A stretch of 64,000 bases of DNA, from the NCBI RefSeq assembly GCF_024346975.1, contig NZ_AP024885.1, forward strand, positions 1,054,001 through 1,118,000, in the 5' to 3' direction. The position numbers were made by a program, and so were the translations under genes. Below, piece by piece: positions 38,494 through 49,448 of the stretch (position 1 is its first letter; each line of letters begins with the position of its first letter). The DNA is from Vibrio neonatus (lineage in GTDB: Bacteria; Pseudomonadota; Gammaproteobacteria; Enterobacterales; Vibrionaceae). The notes under the pieces were generated by a model. The model had not been told where the DNA came from, ran no database searches, and saw only the letters and a list, made by a program, of their open reading frames with translations.

Positions 38494-39273
38494 TTATATA
38501 GCGACAAACCAAGCGTTATAAGCCAGTTTAACCGCTAGGATAGTCACCACAGTAATAAATACTGGTCGAATAAACTTAGCGCCAAAGCGAATGGCAGAGT
38601 GAGCGCCAAAATAGGCCCCTAGCATCAGGCAAAAGCCCATAGTCAGGCCGAGTAGCCAGTCAATGTGTCCAAGATAGGCAAACATTAATAAAGAGGTGAA
38701 ATTACTGGTGAAGTTCATCGCCTTTGCCAGCCCTGACGCAAGCAAAATATTGAGGCGATACAGCGCCATACTACTGACTGTCCAAAAAGCGCCAGTACCA
38801 GGGCCTGCCATACCGTCATAGAAGCCTAAGCTAAAGCCTTGAGTCACTTGGGCGACATTGTGCTTAGTGCTGGGGTCGGGCATGGCGTTTTTATTTGCAT
38901 CCGGCGTTTTATAAATAATGGTGTACAGTGCGGCGGCCAAAATAATAAGCGGTAAGCCTTTTTCTAGCCATTCAGTGGAGATTGAATCAACAAATAAGGT
39001 GCCACAAGTTGCGCCTATCAAGGTGGCAATGAATGTGGGTAGCCATAGCTTTGGTTTAAAGAGCTTCTTCTTATAATAAGTAAAGGCGGCAGTTGATGAG
39101 GCAAACGATGCCGCTAATTTATTGGTGCCTAACGCAATGTGCGGAGGCAATCCAATAGACAGCAGTGCTGGAACGGTCAACATTCCGCCGCCACCTGCCA
39201 CCGCATCAATAAAGCCTGCTACAAAAGCAACGATTGCTAATATGAGCAACATGCTTGGTTCTATATATTCCAT
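38494..39273 (-). CDS. TSUP (TauE/SafE) family membrane transporter
   Basis: This 259-residue protein has about eight hydrophobic segments and the duplicated TSUP motif. The first copy is near residues 18-42 (VAGFIDAVAGGGGMLTVPAL) and the second is QGFSLGFYDGMAGPGTGAFW. TSUP proteins export sulfite, sulfoacetate or other organosulfur or C2 anions; the substrate cannot be read from sequence. It lies 17 bases after dinG and 9 bases before priC, suggesting a dinG-TSUP-priC-rsmS transcript. Confidence 0.88.
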   Translation of the reverse strand: MEYIEPSMLLILAIVAFVAGFIDAVAGGGGMLTVPALLSIGLPPHIALGTNKLAASFASSTAAFTYYKKKLFKPKLWLPTFIATLIGATCGTLFVDSISTEWLEKGLPLIILAAALYTIIYKTPDANKNAMPDPSTKHNVAQVTQGFSLGFYDGMAGPGTGAFWTVSSMALYRLNILLASGLAKAMNFTSNFTSLLMFAYLGHIDWLLGLTMGFCLMLGAYFGAHSAIRFGAKFIRPVFITVVTILAVKLAYNAWFVAI

Positions 39274-39290
39274 TGAGTCGTGAACTAATC

Positions 39291-41360
39291 CTAATCGATG
39301 CGACGTTTAAAAGGGGGTAATGAGTCTAATAATGCTTTGCCGTAGCGTTTTGTCACTAGGCGACGGTCAAAAATGATGACTCTACCAGAATCTTGTTCTT
39401 TTCGCAGTAATCTCCCCACTGATTGGATGAGCTTCTTACTTGCTTCGGGCACCGCAATTTGCATAAACGGGTTTCCGCCACGGCTTTCAATATATTCGGC
39501 ATGTGCTTCTTCAACTGGAGAAGTGGGTACCGCAAACGGGATCTTAGTGATTACTAAGTTTTCCAACAAGTTACCTGGTAAGTCTAGACCCTCAGAAAAG
39601 CTACCGGTACCAAATAAAATACTGGTTTTACCTTTTTCGATGGCTTTTTTATGATTCTTGATGATTTCGATACGAGAACTGTCACCTTGTACCTGTAACT
39701 GCCAGCCTTTTTTCGTTAGCTCAGTTTGCATTGCGTCCGCCACTTGATTCATTTGCCAATAGGAGGCAAACAAAACCAAATTGGCTTTATCGGCAACCAA
39801 CCAATTGATCAGTTCTTTGCTTAGGTAATCGGTAAACTCAGGTGCTTGAGGCTCGTACTTTGTTTTTGGGACGATAAGCTCGGCGTTGGCTTGGTAGTCA
39901 AAGGGAGAAGCCAATGCCAAAAATTGTGTGCCGTCTTCTTGGGCATAACTGACGCCACTTTGCTGGCAAAAGAAGTTAAACGAATTTAATGCCCTTAACG
40001 TAGCTGAGGTTAATACTGCGCCCACGCATTTGCTCCATAACTGTTGATCGAGAGACCAACCGACTTCAAGTGGGGAAACGCTGACCACGAAATCAAGTTC
40101 ACGCTCGGGATTGGTTTCAATCCAGCGGGCGAGGGGAGCGCCTTTGTCTCGTGATGGCTCGGCCATTAACTGCCAAACCTTGGCCAAATTTTCTAGCCTT
40201 TGTAAAAAGAAGCCTGCTTCGGCAAGAGCCGGTTCAGCTAGGCGAGGAGAGACTTCGCCATCTTTAATTCTTTCACTTATCAGATCGGTTATCTTGGCTA
40301 GTGCTTGAGCGGCTTTAGTACAAACGGTCTTAAGCTCTTTACTTTGTTCTACGAGCCACTGCGGTAATTCACCGTGTTCAAAGCGCAGTCGATTCTCTTT
40401 AAATCCAGCGGGATCTAATTGACGAGCAACGTTGTTTAAACTTGGGATGATCTCAGCAATCGAGTTTTGTAGCTCTGTAAGAAAACGGTCGACACGTTTG
40501 GCATCGGCTAGTGATGAAATCTTAGTGCTGCTTTTATTGAGCGTTTCTAGCCATGCAGCGGCACCTTTTAAACTGGCCGATGCCGAGGAGTGATCACGCG
40601 CCACTTTAGGTAAATGATGGGCTTCATCAAACACATAAATGGTATTTTCAGGCTCTGAGAGGATGACGCCGCCACCGAGATCTAAATCAGCCATGACTAA
40701 ACTGTGGTTTGCAATAACCACATCGGCTTTATCCAGTTCCGAGCGTGCTTTTTGAAATGGACAACCCCTGTGCGCGGGGAGGCCGTTATTACAACTGTGT
40801 TTGTCACTGACACTACTTTGCCATACTTCGTCTTTTATTGGTTTTGGCCAAGAGTCACGGTCGCCATCCCATTTATTTTCAGACAAGGCTTTATACATTC
40901 TTTCAAGTAGCTCTATGTCTGATTTTTTCGGCTTAGTTTCAAACATGGCTATTTGTCCGTCATCAGCGCCGGATGCGGCAGCCAGTTTTTCTGCGCAACA
41001 ATAACGTTGACGTCCTTTTGCCAAAATAAATGAAAATTCAAAATCCACAAGACGGCGGTATAAAGGTAAATCTTTATTTATAAGCTGCTCTTGAAGGGCA
41101 ACGGTGGCGGTGGAAATAACCACTTTGCGGTTATTAAACTTTGCGACAGGGATTGCCGCCATTAAATAAGCAAGGGATTTACCGATTCCGGTGCCAGCTT
41201 CAGCAACAATCAAACGGTTACTTTTATGGTACTCACCACAAAGGGTTTTCGTGATCTCTGCAACTAAGTAATTTTGTGCTCGACGGGGAATAAAATTATC
41301 CAGTTGATGATGCAGATTTTTGTAGCTGTGGCGTATTGCTTCTTGGATTTTGGGATTCAT
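39291..41360 (-). CDS. dinG: ATP-dependent DNA helicase DinG
   Basis: DinG is a 5'-3' iron-sulfur helicase of the XPD family that resolves R-loops and D-loops. The 689-residue protein has Walker A AEAGTGIGKSLAY (about 54-66). The Fe-S cysteines lie in RQRYCC and CNNGLPAHRGC, followed by the DEAH box (YVFDEAHHL) and the C-terminal SVGRLLRKEQDSGRV. In E. coli it is SOS-regulated, but I find no LexA box just upstream here. It is divergent from the porin gene across a 543-base region. Confidence 0.94.
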   Translation of the reverse strand: MNPKIQEAIRHSYKNLHHQLDNFIPRRAQNYLVAEITKTLCGEYHKSNRLIVAEAGTGIGKSLAYLMAAIPVAKFNNRKVVISTATVALQEQLINKDLPLYRRLVDFEFSFILAKGRQRYCCAEKLAAASGADDGQIAMFETKPKKSDIELLERMYKALSENKWDGDRDSWPKPIKDEVWQSSVSDKHSCNNGLPAHRGCPFQKARSELDKADVVIANHSLVMADLDLGGGVILSEPENTIYVFDEAHHLPKVARDHSSASASLKGAAAWLETLNKSSTKISSLADAKRVDRFLTELQNSIAEIIPSLNNVARQLDPAGFKENRLRFEHGELPQWLVEQSKELKTVCTKAAQALAKITDLISERIKDGEVSPRLAEPALAEAGFFLQRLENLAKVWQLMAEPSRDKGAPLARWIETNPERELDFVVSVSPLEVGWSLDQQLWSKCVGAVLTSATLRALNSFNFFCQQSGVSYAQEDGTQFLALASPFDYQANAELIVPKTKYEPQAPEFTDYLSKELINWLVADKANLVLFASYWQMNQVADAMQTELTKKGWQLQVQGDSSRIEIIKNHKKAIEKGKTSILFGTGSFSEGLDLPGNLLENLVITKIPFAVPTSPVEEAHAEYIESRGGNPFMQIAVPEASKKLIQSVGRLLRKEQDSGRVIIFDRRLVTKRYGKALLDSLPPFKRRID

Positions 41361-41450
41361 TTTTTATCAGACAGTGACATGCTGACGCCATAATAACACA
41401 TCTATACAGGCTACATACGCAATACAAGAATGTAGTTCGATAAAGAATTC

Positions 41451-41468
41451 TTGTGATTTGCGTCACAA
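41451..41468. promoter_or_regulatory. perfect CRP site in the dinG-ompT intergenic region
   Basis: TTGTGATTTGCGTCACAA contains TGTGA-N6-TCACA with all ten fixed bases correct, and one further base pair matches on each side. It is 436 bases before the ompT start codon and 91 bases before dinG. V. cholerae ompT is activated by cAMP-CRP from a far-upstream position and repressed by ToxR, so this is the likely equivalent. Confidence 0.85.
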
Positions 41469-41580
41469 AAATATCAAGCGAAATGGCAGTATTAAAAAGT
41501 TCATATTTTATGTTCGGCTTATTATCGACTAGATATAAATACTTTCATTGTGAAACTTATAACACTTATCTATCGTTCTG

Positions 41581-41607
41581 ATTCTAGAATGACTTCCATA
41601 TATGGAA
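41581..41607. promoter_or_regulatory. two adjacent palindromes upstream of ompT
   Basis: ATTCTAGAAT (41581-41590) and TTCCATATATGGAA (41594-41607) are perfect palindromes three bases apart, about 300 bases before ompT. They could be operator sites; no regulator is identified. The rest of this 543-base gap is AT-rich with no gene that I can support. Confidence 0.35.
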
Positions 41608-41903
41608 TATTATATTGCGAAAAGTGCAATTTAAAGAGTTGTTAAGCTTGTGTGTTTTTATCGTAGAAAAATGTGAATTTGCGCGTTGAAATCCCATAAC
41701 CTTTTGTTTTTTAATGATTTTTATATTTATTTTTGTTGTTTTAGGGTTTGTTGACACTGCTTTATAAAAATTGCAATGTAGCAACACTTTCAGAGGGTAA
41801 GCAGATACGAAGATATCTCGCCTTTTGGGTGATTATAAAAATAACTAAATAAACTAAAGAATCACATAGGGTTCGAGTTAAAGGAATAAGGACGTAAATT
41901 AAC

Positions 41904-42950
41904 ATGAAAAAAACACTATTAGCACTAACAGTTGCTTCTCTAGCTGCAACTTCTGTTAACGCTGCAGAAATCTATAAGTCTGAAGACGGCGCTGTAGACT
42001 TTTACGGTCAACTTCGTCAAGAGCTTGAATTTAGAGACTCTGCTGACCATAAAGCAGACCTTAGCTCTGGTTCATCACGCGCTGGTGTTCAAGGTCACTA
42101 CTCTGTTACTGATTCAGTAGACGTTATCGGCCTAGTTGAGCTAGGTGTTGGTGACGGCGATATCACTAACCGTCAACACTACGTTGGTTTTTCTGGTGAC
42201 TTCGGTACAGTAGAATTCGGTAAGCAGTGGACTGTTTCTGATGACGTATACGGCGCTGATTACTCTTACTTCTTCGGTGGTTCTGGTCTTCGTTACGGTA
42301 CTCTTTCAGGTGCATCACACGATTCTCAAATCCAATACAAGTTTGACGGCGACGCAGTTTGGGTTAAAGCTGCTTGGGGTTTGAACGAAGGCGAATCTAA
42401 CCAAGATCTATACGAAGCATTCATCGGTACTGCAATTGGCGATCTAGCATTGCACGCAGGTGCTGGTTTCAACCGTGACCGCGGTTTTGTAATTGGTAAA
42501 GATGACACTGATCCATCTAACCCTGTAGAAGTAAAAGCTGACCTTTCTAACACTTACGCTGAATTCACAGCTGAGTACACTCTTGGCGATTTGTTGCTAG
42601 GCGGTACGTACTACTGGGCTCAACTTAAAGATGAGCAAGGTTCTGACAAAATCAACGAGAACGCAATCTCTTTGGCTGCTAAGTACCAACTAGTTGAGAA
42701 AACAGCTCTATACGCTGGTTACGAGTACACAATGCAAGCAGCTGACATCGCTGATTTCGATGAGACTGGTACAGTTATCTACGCTGGTGTTGAGCACAAG
42801 TTCAACTCTTGGGCTCGCGTATTCGCTGAATACGGTTACGGCGACGGCACAACTCTTGGTTACAACAACCAAGGTTCAAACACTCAAATTAACGCAACTC
42901 AAGTTGACGGCGCTAGCAACTTCGCTATCGGTGCTCGTTTCTACTGGTAA
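41904..42950 (+). CDS. ompT: OmpT-type outer membrane porin
   Basis: This 348-residue porin has a signal peptide (MKKTLLALTVASLAATSVNA) and a 16-strand barrel pattern, with GAVDFYGQLRQELEF as first strand and a C-terminal NFAIGARFYW ending in an aromatic residue. The segments QWTVSDDVYGADYSYFFGGSG and EYGYGDGTTLGYNNQGS, and its position next to dinG, match what I remember of V. cholerae OmpT (a porin, unrelated to the E. coli protease). The long AT-rich leader region and distal CRP site suggest complex regulation. Codon use looks highly adapted, as expected for an abundant protein. Confidence 0.85.
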   Translation: MKKTLLALTVASLAATSVNAAEIYKSEDGAVDFYGQLRQELEFRDSADHKADLSSGSSRAGVQGHYSVTDSVDVIGLVELGVGDGDITNRQHYVGFSGDFGTVEFGKQWTVSDDVYGADYSYFFGGSGLRYGTLSGASHDSQIQYKFDGDAVWVKAAWGLNEGESNQDLYEAFIGTAIGDLALHAGAGFNRDRGFVIGKDDTDPSNPVEVKADLSNTYAEFTAEYTLGDLLLGGTYYWAQLKDEQGSDKINENAISLAAKYQLVEKTALYAGYEYTMQAADIADFDETGTVIYAGVEHKFNSWARVFAEYGYGDGTTLGYNNQGSNTQINATQVDGASNFAIGARFYW

Positions 42951-42974
42951 TCACTAGTAAAACAATATAATTTC

Positions 42975-43003
42975 AATGCCCAGCCACAGTGCTGGGCATT
43001 TTT
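42975..43003 (+). terminator. rho-independent terminator of ompT
   Basis: A perfect 10-bp stem AATGCCCAGC/GCTGGGCATT with a six-base loop and trailing T's. Confidence 0.93.
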
Positions 43004-43268
43004 GTATCAAGGTGTTCTTCCTCGTCATCTACCCTTTCTTTCTAGCTTATGTTTTGTGTTTTTTAAGCCTTTTAATTCAATAGCTTAGCTATTTAATTTC
43101 TTGGGCAATGAAAGGCATAAATAATCATTTAGTCACGCCTTTATTAGCCCTTCATACTAGCGCAATCGATTGTTTTTTATGTTAAAGTTGCCTAGAAATG
43201 ATGCGAATCAAATCGTTTAGAAGCAGAAGCTGTCAACAGCTCAAATGAAAAATAGGATTTCCCCCAAA

Positions 43269-44717
43269 ATGTCACAATTAAAAGTTTGGTTTACCGTCTC
43301 CGAAGCTGAAGGATTAGTAAAAAGCGGAGGCTTGGCTGATGTAGGTAAAGCACTGCCTAAGGCACTACAAAATTTAGGTTCAGATATCGCGATTGCGATT
43401 CCGGGTTATACAAAATTGCCTAATTTTGATCAGAGTCCAGTGGTTCTTTCTACCACACTCGATCACTTCCCACATACTCCGTATCAAGTTCGCCAACTTG
43501 AATTAGATGGTGTTCCTGTGTACGCGTTTGAGTGTGCAAAATATTACGACCGCCCAGAACTGTACGCTGAGCGCAATCAGGCTTATGCAGATAACGGCGA
43601 ACGTTTTGCATTTTTTTCTGCGGCTAGTTTAGATGCACTGCCTAAGTTAAATATTAAACCTGATGTGATTCATGCCAATGATTGGCACACGGGTTTAGTT
43701 CCTTTTCTATTAAAAACGCGTTTTGCGAATAACGAGTTTTATAAAGACATTAAGAGTGCACTTACTGTGCACAACGCTTTGTTTAAAGGTATCTATTCTT
43801 ACAATGAAGTGAGCATTATTCCTGAATTGACTCAAGTGGATAGCAGTTCTGTGAACTACGGTGACGATTGCATCAGTATGCTACGTGCTGGCATTCAATA
43901 CGCTGATAAAGTCAATGCGGTGAGCCCAAATTACGCCGAAGAGCTAAAGACTCCGCTAGGCTCGCACGGACTGGTTAATGATTTTGTGTCTCGTTCGGCT
44001 GATTTTTGTGGCATCGTTAATGGCTGTGACTACAGTGAGTGGGATCCTGCCACTGATCAGTATTTGGTTAAGAAGTTCAAACCAACTAAAGCCAGTTTTA
44101 AAGCGGGTAAAGCGGCCAATAAATTGGCACTACAGCAAGAGTTTAATCTTCCGGAAGAAAAACTGCCGATGTTTGGCATGGTGTGTCGCTTAACTCATCA
44201 AAAGGGCTTCCACTATATTCTGCCGATTCTTGAGCGTTTCTTAAGAAATGACATACAGTTGGTCATTATCGGTACGGGTGATCCGTCAATTGCCGCTCAG
44301 CTTCGTGAAGTGTCTGAGCAATACCGCGATAAATTTGCCTTTATTGAAGCGTACGATAACCGTTTAGCTCACTTAGTTGAAGCAGGTTCGGACTTCTTCC
44401 TAATGCCGTCTGAATTTGAGGCGTGTGGTTTGAATCAGATCTACTCTATGGCATACGGCACACTGCCGATTGTACGTAGCGTCGGCGGATTAAAAGATAC
44501 AGTGAATGACTATGACACTGATCCAAGTACCGGTACTGGTTTTGCCTTCCGCGAACCATCAGCAGAAGAGCTACTGATTTGTATGCAGCGTGCATTGATC
44601 ATGTATCTGCAACAGCCAAAAGAGTTCGCTGAAGTACAACTGCGCGCAATGAATCAAGATTTTGGTTGGGATATTGCAGCAGGTAAATATATTGAGATGT
44701 TCAAGAGTGCTTTTTAG
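43269..44717 (+). CDS. glgA: glycogen synthase
   Basis: GlgA extends glycogen chains from ADP-glucose. From the ATG at 43269 the protein has 482 residues starting MSQLKVWFTVSEAEGLVKSGGLADVGKALP, which holds the KxGGL nucleotide-sugar motif; an ATG eight codons earlier is possible. HANDWHTGLVPFLL and, near the C-terminus, MPSEFEACGLNQIYSMAYGTLPIVR (GT5 E-x7-E motif, split) are intact. No other glycogen gene is adjacent. The 318-base gap before it, beyond the ompT terminator, shows nothing clear. A bidirectional terminator separates it from purB. Confidence 0.93.
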   Translation: MSQLKVWFTVSEAEGLVKSGGLADVGKALPKALQNLGSDIAIAIPGYTKLPNFDQSPVVLSTTLDHFPHTPYQVRQLELDGVPVYAFECAKYYDRPELYAERNQAYADNGERFAFFSAASLDALPKLNIKPDVIHANDWHTGLVPFLLKTRFANNEFYKDIKSALTVHNALFKGIYSYNEVSIIPELTQVDSSSVNYGDDCISMLRAGIQYADKVNAVSPNYAEELKTPLGSHGLVNDFVSRSADFCGIVNGCDYSEWDPATDQYLVKKFKPTKASFKAGKAANKLALQQEFNLPEEKLPMFGMVCRLTHQKGFHYILPILERFLRNDIQLVIIGTGDPSIAAQLREVSEQYRDKFAFIEAYDNRLAHLVEAGSDFFLMPSEFEACGLNQIYSMAYGTLPIVRSVGGLKDTVNDYDTDPSTGTGFAFREPSAEELLICMQRALIMYLQQPKEFAEVQLRAMNQDFGWDIAAGKYIEMFKSAF

Positions 44718-44742
44718 CCTGACATAGTTTCAATAGATGAAA

Positions 44743-44775
44743 AAAAACCTGAATCTGTAAAAGATTCAGGTTTTT
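44743..44775. terminator. bidirectional terminator between glgA and purB
   Basis: A 14-bp stem AAAAACCTGAATCT/AGATTCAGGTTTTT with loop GTAAA between convergent genes. Confidence 0.93.
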
Positions 44776-44802
44776 CGTTTTTAGAGGCTATAACAAATTA
44801 AA

Positions 44803-46275
<1,473 letters not shown>

Positions 46276-46313
46276 TCAAAAAAATAAGCTCGCGACAATG
46301 CGCGAGCTCATCA

Positions 46314-46931
46314 TTAAATTCGTGCTAAAAGTATTTCGGCTTGCTGTACCATTTTTTTACGGCCGAAGATTAAGTGGCGACGTTTGCCACCGACTTGACG
46401 CCAAAGTACCGCGCTACGAATACCAGAAAGGAGTAGGGCGCGCACTTTGCTTTGTACCGCAGATTGTTGAAGCATAGCCGGGTTGCCAGTGACTTGGATG
46501 CGAGGTCCAATCGGGCTAATAACATCCAAATATACGCTGGCGAGATTGCTGATCATTTGCTCTTCAAAAAGATCAAAGTGATCTGATTGTCGCTCAATTT
46601 GATGAATACGGTCACCTAATTGAGACATGGCATCACGACGTTGACTTAGCTTACGCTCTAGTGCCATAAGGCTAATGATATAGCGAGTTAATTCGTTGCC
46701 AGTGACTGAGCTATCCAACCCTTTGGCTAAGCATTCAAGACCGAGTTTAAGATCTCGCTCATGACCAAAGACACCGATAGTGTCCGCAGGACTGGTGTTA
46801 GTGATTGCTGCTATGGATGTTTCAAAAGCAGCAGAATTACAATGTCCGTCTTTTGCCACTTGTTGAACTAGAGCGACAGCTTGGCAAATGCCAGCAAAAG
46901 CGATGGTACGGTCATAATTTGTGTTTGCCAC
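46314..46931 (-). CDS. hflD: high frequency lysogenization protein HflD homolog
   Basis: This 205-residue mostly helical protein starts [29 protein letters not shown] and contains [12 protein letters not shown] and [25 protein letters not shown], both HflD features. In E. coli HflD is a peripheral inner-membrane protein that binds phage lambda CII; its housekeeping role is unclear. It lies between mnmA (17 bases upstream) and purB, the conserved order. Confidence 0.92.
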   Translation of the reverse strand: MANTNYDRTIAFAGICQAVALVQQVAKDGHCNSAAFETSIAAITNTSPADTIGVFGHERDLKLGLECLAKGLDSSVTGNELTRYIISLMALERKLSQRRDAMSQLGDRIHQIERQSDHFDLFEEQMISNLASVYLDVISPIGPRIQVTGNPAMLQQSAVQSKVRALLLSGIRSAVLWRQVGGKRRHLIFGRKKMVQQAEILLARI

Positions 46932-46948
46932 TTAAGAACTCCTTTATC

Positions 46949-48079
46949 TTATGCTTTGATTCTTTTCTCAATAATACCGCCACCTAGACAGTCGTCTCCT
47001 AAATAAAAGACCGCAGATTGTCCTGGTGTAACAGCAACTTGTGGCTCATCAAAAATCACTTTAATGTTTTCATCGTCCACAGGAATAATGGTACATGGAA
47101 TATCGGTTTGGCGATATCTTGTTTTTACTGTACAGGTCATAGGTTGACGAATTGGCTGACGATTTACCCAATGAAGTTGTGAAGCAAATAAACCTTCAGA
47201 CTTCAGTAACGGGTGATCGGCACCTTGTACTGCAATCAACACATTACGTTTTAGATCTTTTTCAGCAACGTACCATGGGTCTTCGTTACCACCACCGCCT
47301 TTTTGGCCGCCAATGTGTAAGCCTTTACGTTGACCAAGGGTGTGGTACATCAAGCCCATGTGTTCGCCAATGACTTTACCTTCTGGCGTTTCAATTTTGC
47401 CCGGCTGTGCTGGCAAATAGCGAGATAGGAAGTCGGTAAATTTGCGCTCACCAATAAAACAGATACCGGTTGAGTCTTTCTTCTTGGCAGTGACTAACCC
47501 TTGCTCTTCAGCGATGCGGCGAACTTCAGGTTTTTCGATATCGCCCACAGGGAATAGGCTACGACCCACTTGCTCATAGCTTAATGTGTAGAGGAAGTAG
47601 CTTTGGTCTTTGTTGCCATCAAGTCCACGTAGCATACGAGGTTTTTCACCGGCTGCAATTTCTTCGGCGCTTGGGAAAGTACGACGCACATAGTGACCCA
47701 TTGCAATGTAATCAGCATCGAGTACTTCATCGGCAAATTCCAAGAAGGCTTTAAATTTGATTTCTTTATTACAAAGGATGTCTGGGTTAGGGGTGCGACC
47801 GGCTTTGTATTCTTCTAAGAAGTACTCAAAAACATTGTCCCAGTATTCGGCGGCAAAGTTAATGGTATGCAGATGAATGCCCAGCTTGTCACAGACCGCT
47901 TGCGCATCGGCAAGATCTTCTGCGGCTGTACAATACTCTTCGTTGTCGTCTTCTTCCCAGTTTTTCATAAACAGGCCTTCAACTTGATAGCCTTGTTGTT
48001 GAAGAAGATACGCAGAGACAGATGAGTCAACTCCACCGGACATGCCGACGATGACTTTCTTTTGGCTGTTGTCAGACAT
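46949..48079 (-). CDS. mnmA: tRNA-specific 2-thiouridylase MnmA
   Basis: MnmA puts sulfur on C2 of wobble U34 in tRNAs for Lys, Glu and Gln, taking it from TusE. The 376-residue protein has the PP-loop [13 protein letters not shown] (about residues 13-25), the first catalytic cysteine in [13 protein letters not shown] and the second in [25 protein letters not shown] binding residues ([15 protein letters not shown]) are also present. It is the first gene of mnmA-hflD-purB and is divergent from a small unknown gene. Confidence 0.96.
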   Translation of the reverse strand: MSDNSQKKVIVGMSGGVDSSVSAYLLQQQGYQVEGLFMKNWEEDDNEEYCTAAEDLADAQAVCDKLGIHLHTINFAAEYWDNVFEYFLEEYKAGRTPNPDILCNKEIKFKAFLEFADEVLDADYIAMGHYVRRTFPSAEEIAAGEKPRMLRGLDGNKDQSYFLYTLSYEQVGRSLFPVGDIEKPEVRRIAEEQGLVTAKKKDSTGICFIGERKFTDFLSRYLPAQPGKIETPEGKVIGEHMGLMYHTLGQRKGLHIGGQKGGGGNEDPWYVAEKDLKRNVLIAVQGADHPLLKSEGLFASQLHWVNRQPIRQPMTCTVKTRYRQTDIPCTIIPVDDENIKVIFDEPQVAVTPGQSAVFYLGDDCLGGGIIEKRIKA

Positions 48080-48241
48080 TCAAAAATACCACTAAATAAA
48101 CACGGTCGCACATTCTACCAGAAACAAAGCTAGTGTGACAGTTCAGCGATATCAATCACACTTTAAATTGACTGAAAAATGTAAACAAATTCTGGCATAC
48201 TGTGCGCAATTATTTTCAGTTTCAGATAAAAGGCTATAGGC

Positions 48242-48505
48242 ATGCAAGACGAACAAGAAATGCAAGATCAACTCTTGGAGATCGTTGAAAACCAAATTGA
48301 ATCAGGCGAACCTAAAAAAGTAAAAGAAACCTTAATGCGTCTGATGATGACTGGCAATAGCCGTGAAGATTCAGTGGCGATGATAGGTTGCGCAGTTGCC
48401 ATCGAAGTATTTGATGTGGTCAATAACGGCGCCACTTTTAACGAAAAACGTTATGCCGAACATCTTGAGCGCTTGCCAGATCTTGGCTTTATGGAAGGTG
48501 AGTAA
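48242..48505 (+). CDS. small conserved acidic protein of unknown function
   Basis: This 87-residue protein has no family I can name with confidence. It is acidic and predicted helical. The first half (MQDEQEMQDQLLEIVENQIE) is charged, and the middle has a more hydrophobic helix (DSVAMIGCAVAIEVFDVVNNG) followed by FNEKRYAEHLERLP. No signal peptide or metal motif is seen. An AAAGG site lies 8-9 bases before the ATG, and two hairpins follow the stop, so it looks like a real monocistronic gene. It is divergent from mnmA. Confidence 0.75.
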   Translation: MQDEQEMQDQLLEIVENQIESGEPKKVKETLMRLMMTGNSREDSVAMIGCAVAIEVFDVVNNGATFNEKRYAEHLERLPDLGFMEGE

Positions 48506-48514
48506 CTCACTTTC

Positions 48515-48611
48515 GTTAACCGCTGTATTTTGTGTCAATAATCGCGGTTAACAAACAGCACAAATAATCCCCGTTTATGTCTATTTTCTTAGACACTGCT
48601 GGGATTTTTTA
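48515..48611 (+). terminator. two successive hairpins after the small acidic protein gene
   Basis: First GTTAACCGC/GCGGTTAAC (48515-48523, 48544-48552) with a 20-base loop. Then a composite stem follows with AATCCC (48566-48571) pairing GGGATT (48601-48606) around an inner GTCTA/TAGAC hairpin, and it ends in T's. The second looks like the terminator. Confidence 0.6.
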
Positions 48612-48612
48612 T

Positions 48613-49290
48613 TTAAGCCAGTTTCCATTCACCGTTGGGCAGCTCGCCCAAGCTATATTCACCAATCGAGTAACGAATTAAACGCAGGGTAGGGAAGCCT
48701 ATATTGGCGGTCATGCGGCGCACTTGACGATTGCGACCTTCGATAATGGTAATTGATAGCCAAGTGGTGGGTATTGCGGCGCGAAATCGCACCGGAGGGT
48801 TGCGAGGCCACAGCTCTGGCTCTGTCATTATTTCTACTTTTGCCGGTAGCGTGAGTCCATCTTTTAGTTCAACACCTTGGCGCAGTTTATCGAGATCTTG
48901 CTCCGTTGGTGCTCCCTCAACTTGTACCCAATAGGTTTTGGGCGACTTTGAATCAGGTTGAGTCAGTTTTGCCTGTAAAATACCATCGTTAGTCAGCAGT
49001 AATAAGCCTTCACTGTCTCTGTCTAATCGTCCAGCGGCATACACTTCTTTAATATCGATAAAGTCGGCTAAAGTTTGTCTACCATCGCCGTCGGTAAATT
49101 GGCTTAACACATCAAACGGTTTGTTAAATAACACTATTTTTCTATCTTGCGCGGATACGCGTTTAACTTGTCTAACTGGTTTTCTGCGTGCGGATGAGCT
49201 AGAACGGTTCTTGGTAAACTTAGCGTTTGACGTCGATGTTCTATTTGACGTTTTGGATGGGTTTTTCGGTCGACGGTGGTCGCTAGACAT
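48613..49290 (-). CDS. rluE: 23S rRNA pseudouridine(2457) synthase RluE
   Basis: RluE converts U2457 of 23S rRNA to pseudouridine. The 225-residue protein has a basic, Ser/Lys/Arg-rich disordered N-terminal tail (about 45 residues, such as [15 protein letters not shown]) and then the RsuA/RluBEF catalytic domain. That domain starts at [15 protein letters not shown], with catalytic Asp in [19 protein letters not shown] and the [21 protein letters not shown] region near the C-terminus. There is no S4 domain, which fits RluE rather than RluB or RluF. It is transcribed alone on the minus strand. Confidence 0.92.
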   Translation of the reverse strand: MSSDHRRPKNPSKTSNRTSTSNAKFTKNRSSSSARRKPVRQVKRVSAQDRKIVLFNKPFDVLSQFTDGDGRQTLADFIDIKEVYAAGRLDRDSEGLLLLTNDGILQAKLTQPDSKSPKTYWVQVEGAPTEQDLDKLRQGVELKDGLTLPAKVEIMTEPELWPRNPPVRFRAAIPTTWLSITIIEGRNRQVRRMTANIGFPTLRLIRYSIGEYSLGELPNGEWKLA

Positions 49291-49448
49291 GTTAACTACC
49301 TTGCATTTTTGTAAACAAACTGTGTTAGTTCGTTCTCTCGAAACAACATTTGCTTTATGATACGCGCAGCAAACGCGTTAGGACAACAATAACACGATTG
49401 CGATCAACGCCGTTTATTTGATAGGTTAGTCAGTACGCCTTGTATGAT

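Noticed and set aside
41394..41409. LexA box upstream of dinG
   Set aside because: An ACAG is present but the matching CTGT at the required distance is not, so SOS control cannot be supported from sequence.
41584..41787. Open frame of 67 codons on the minus strand in the dinG-ompT gap
   Set aside because: It is AT-rich and low in complexity, lies in regulatory DNA, has no ribosome binding site, and gives a Lys/Asn/Ile-rich peptide with no recognisable pattern.
43199..43216. A 17-base sequence (TGATGCGAATCAAATCG) shared with about 59778-59794 inside bpt
   Set aside because: One 17-base match in 64 kb is within what chance allows, and the second copy is coding.
48132..48162. AGTGTGA ... TCACACT as a CRP site between mnmA and the small acidic gene
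   Set aside because: The spacing between TGTGA and TCACA is 17 bases rather than 6; it is only an inverted repeat of unknown meaning.
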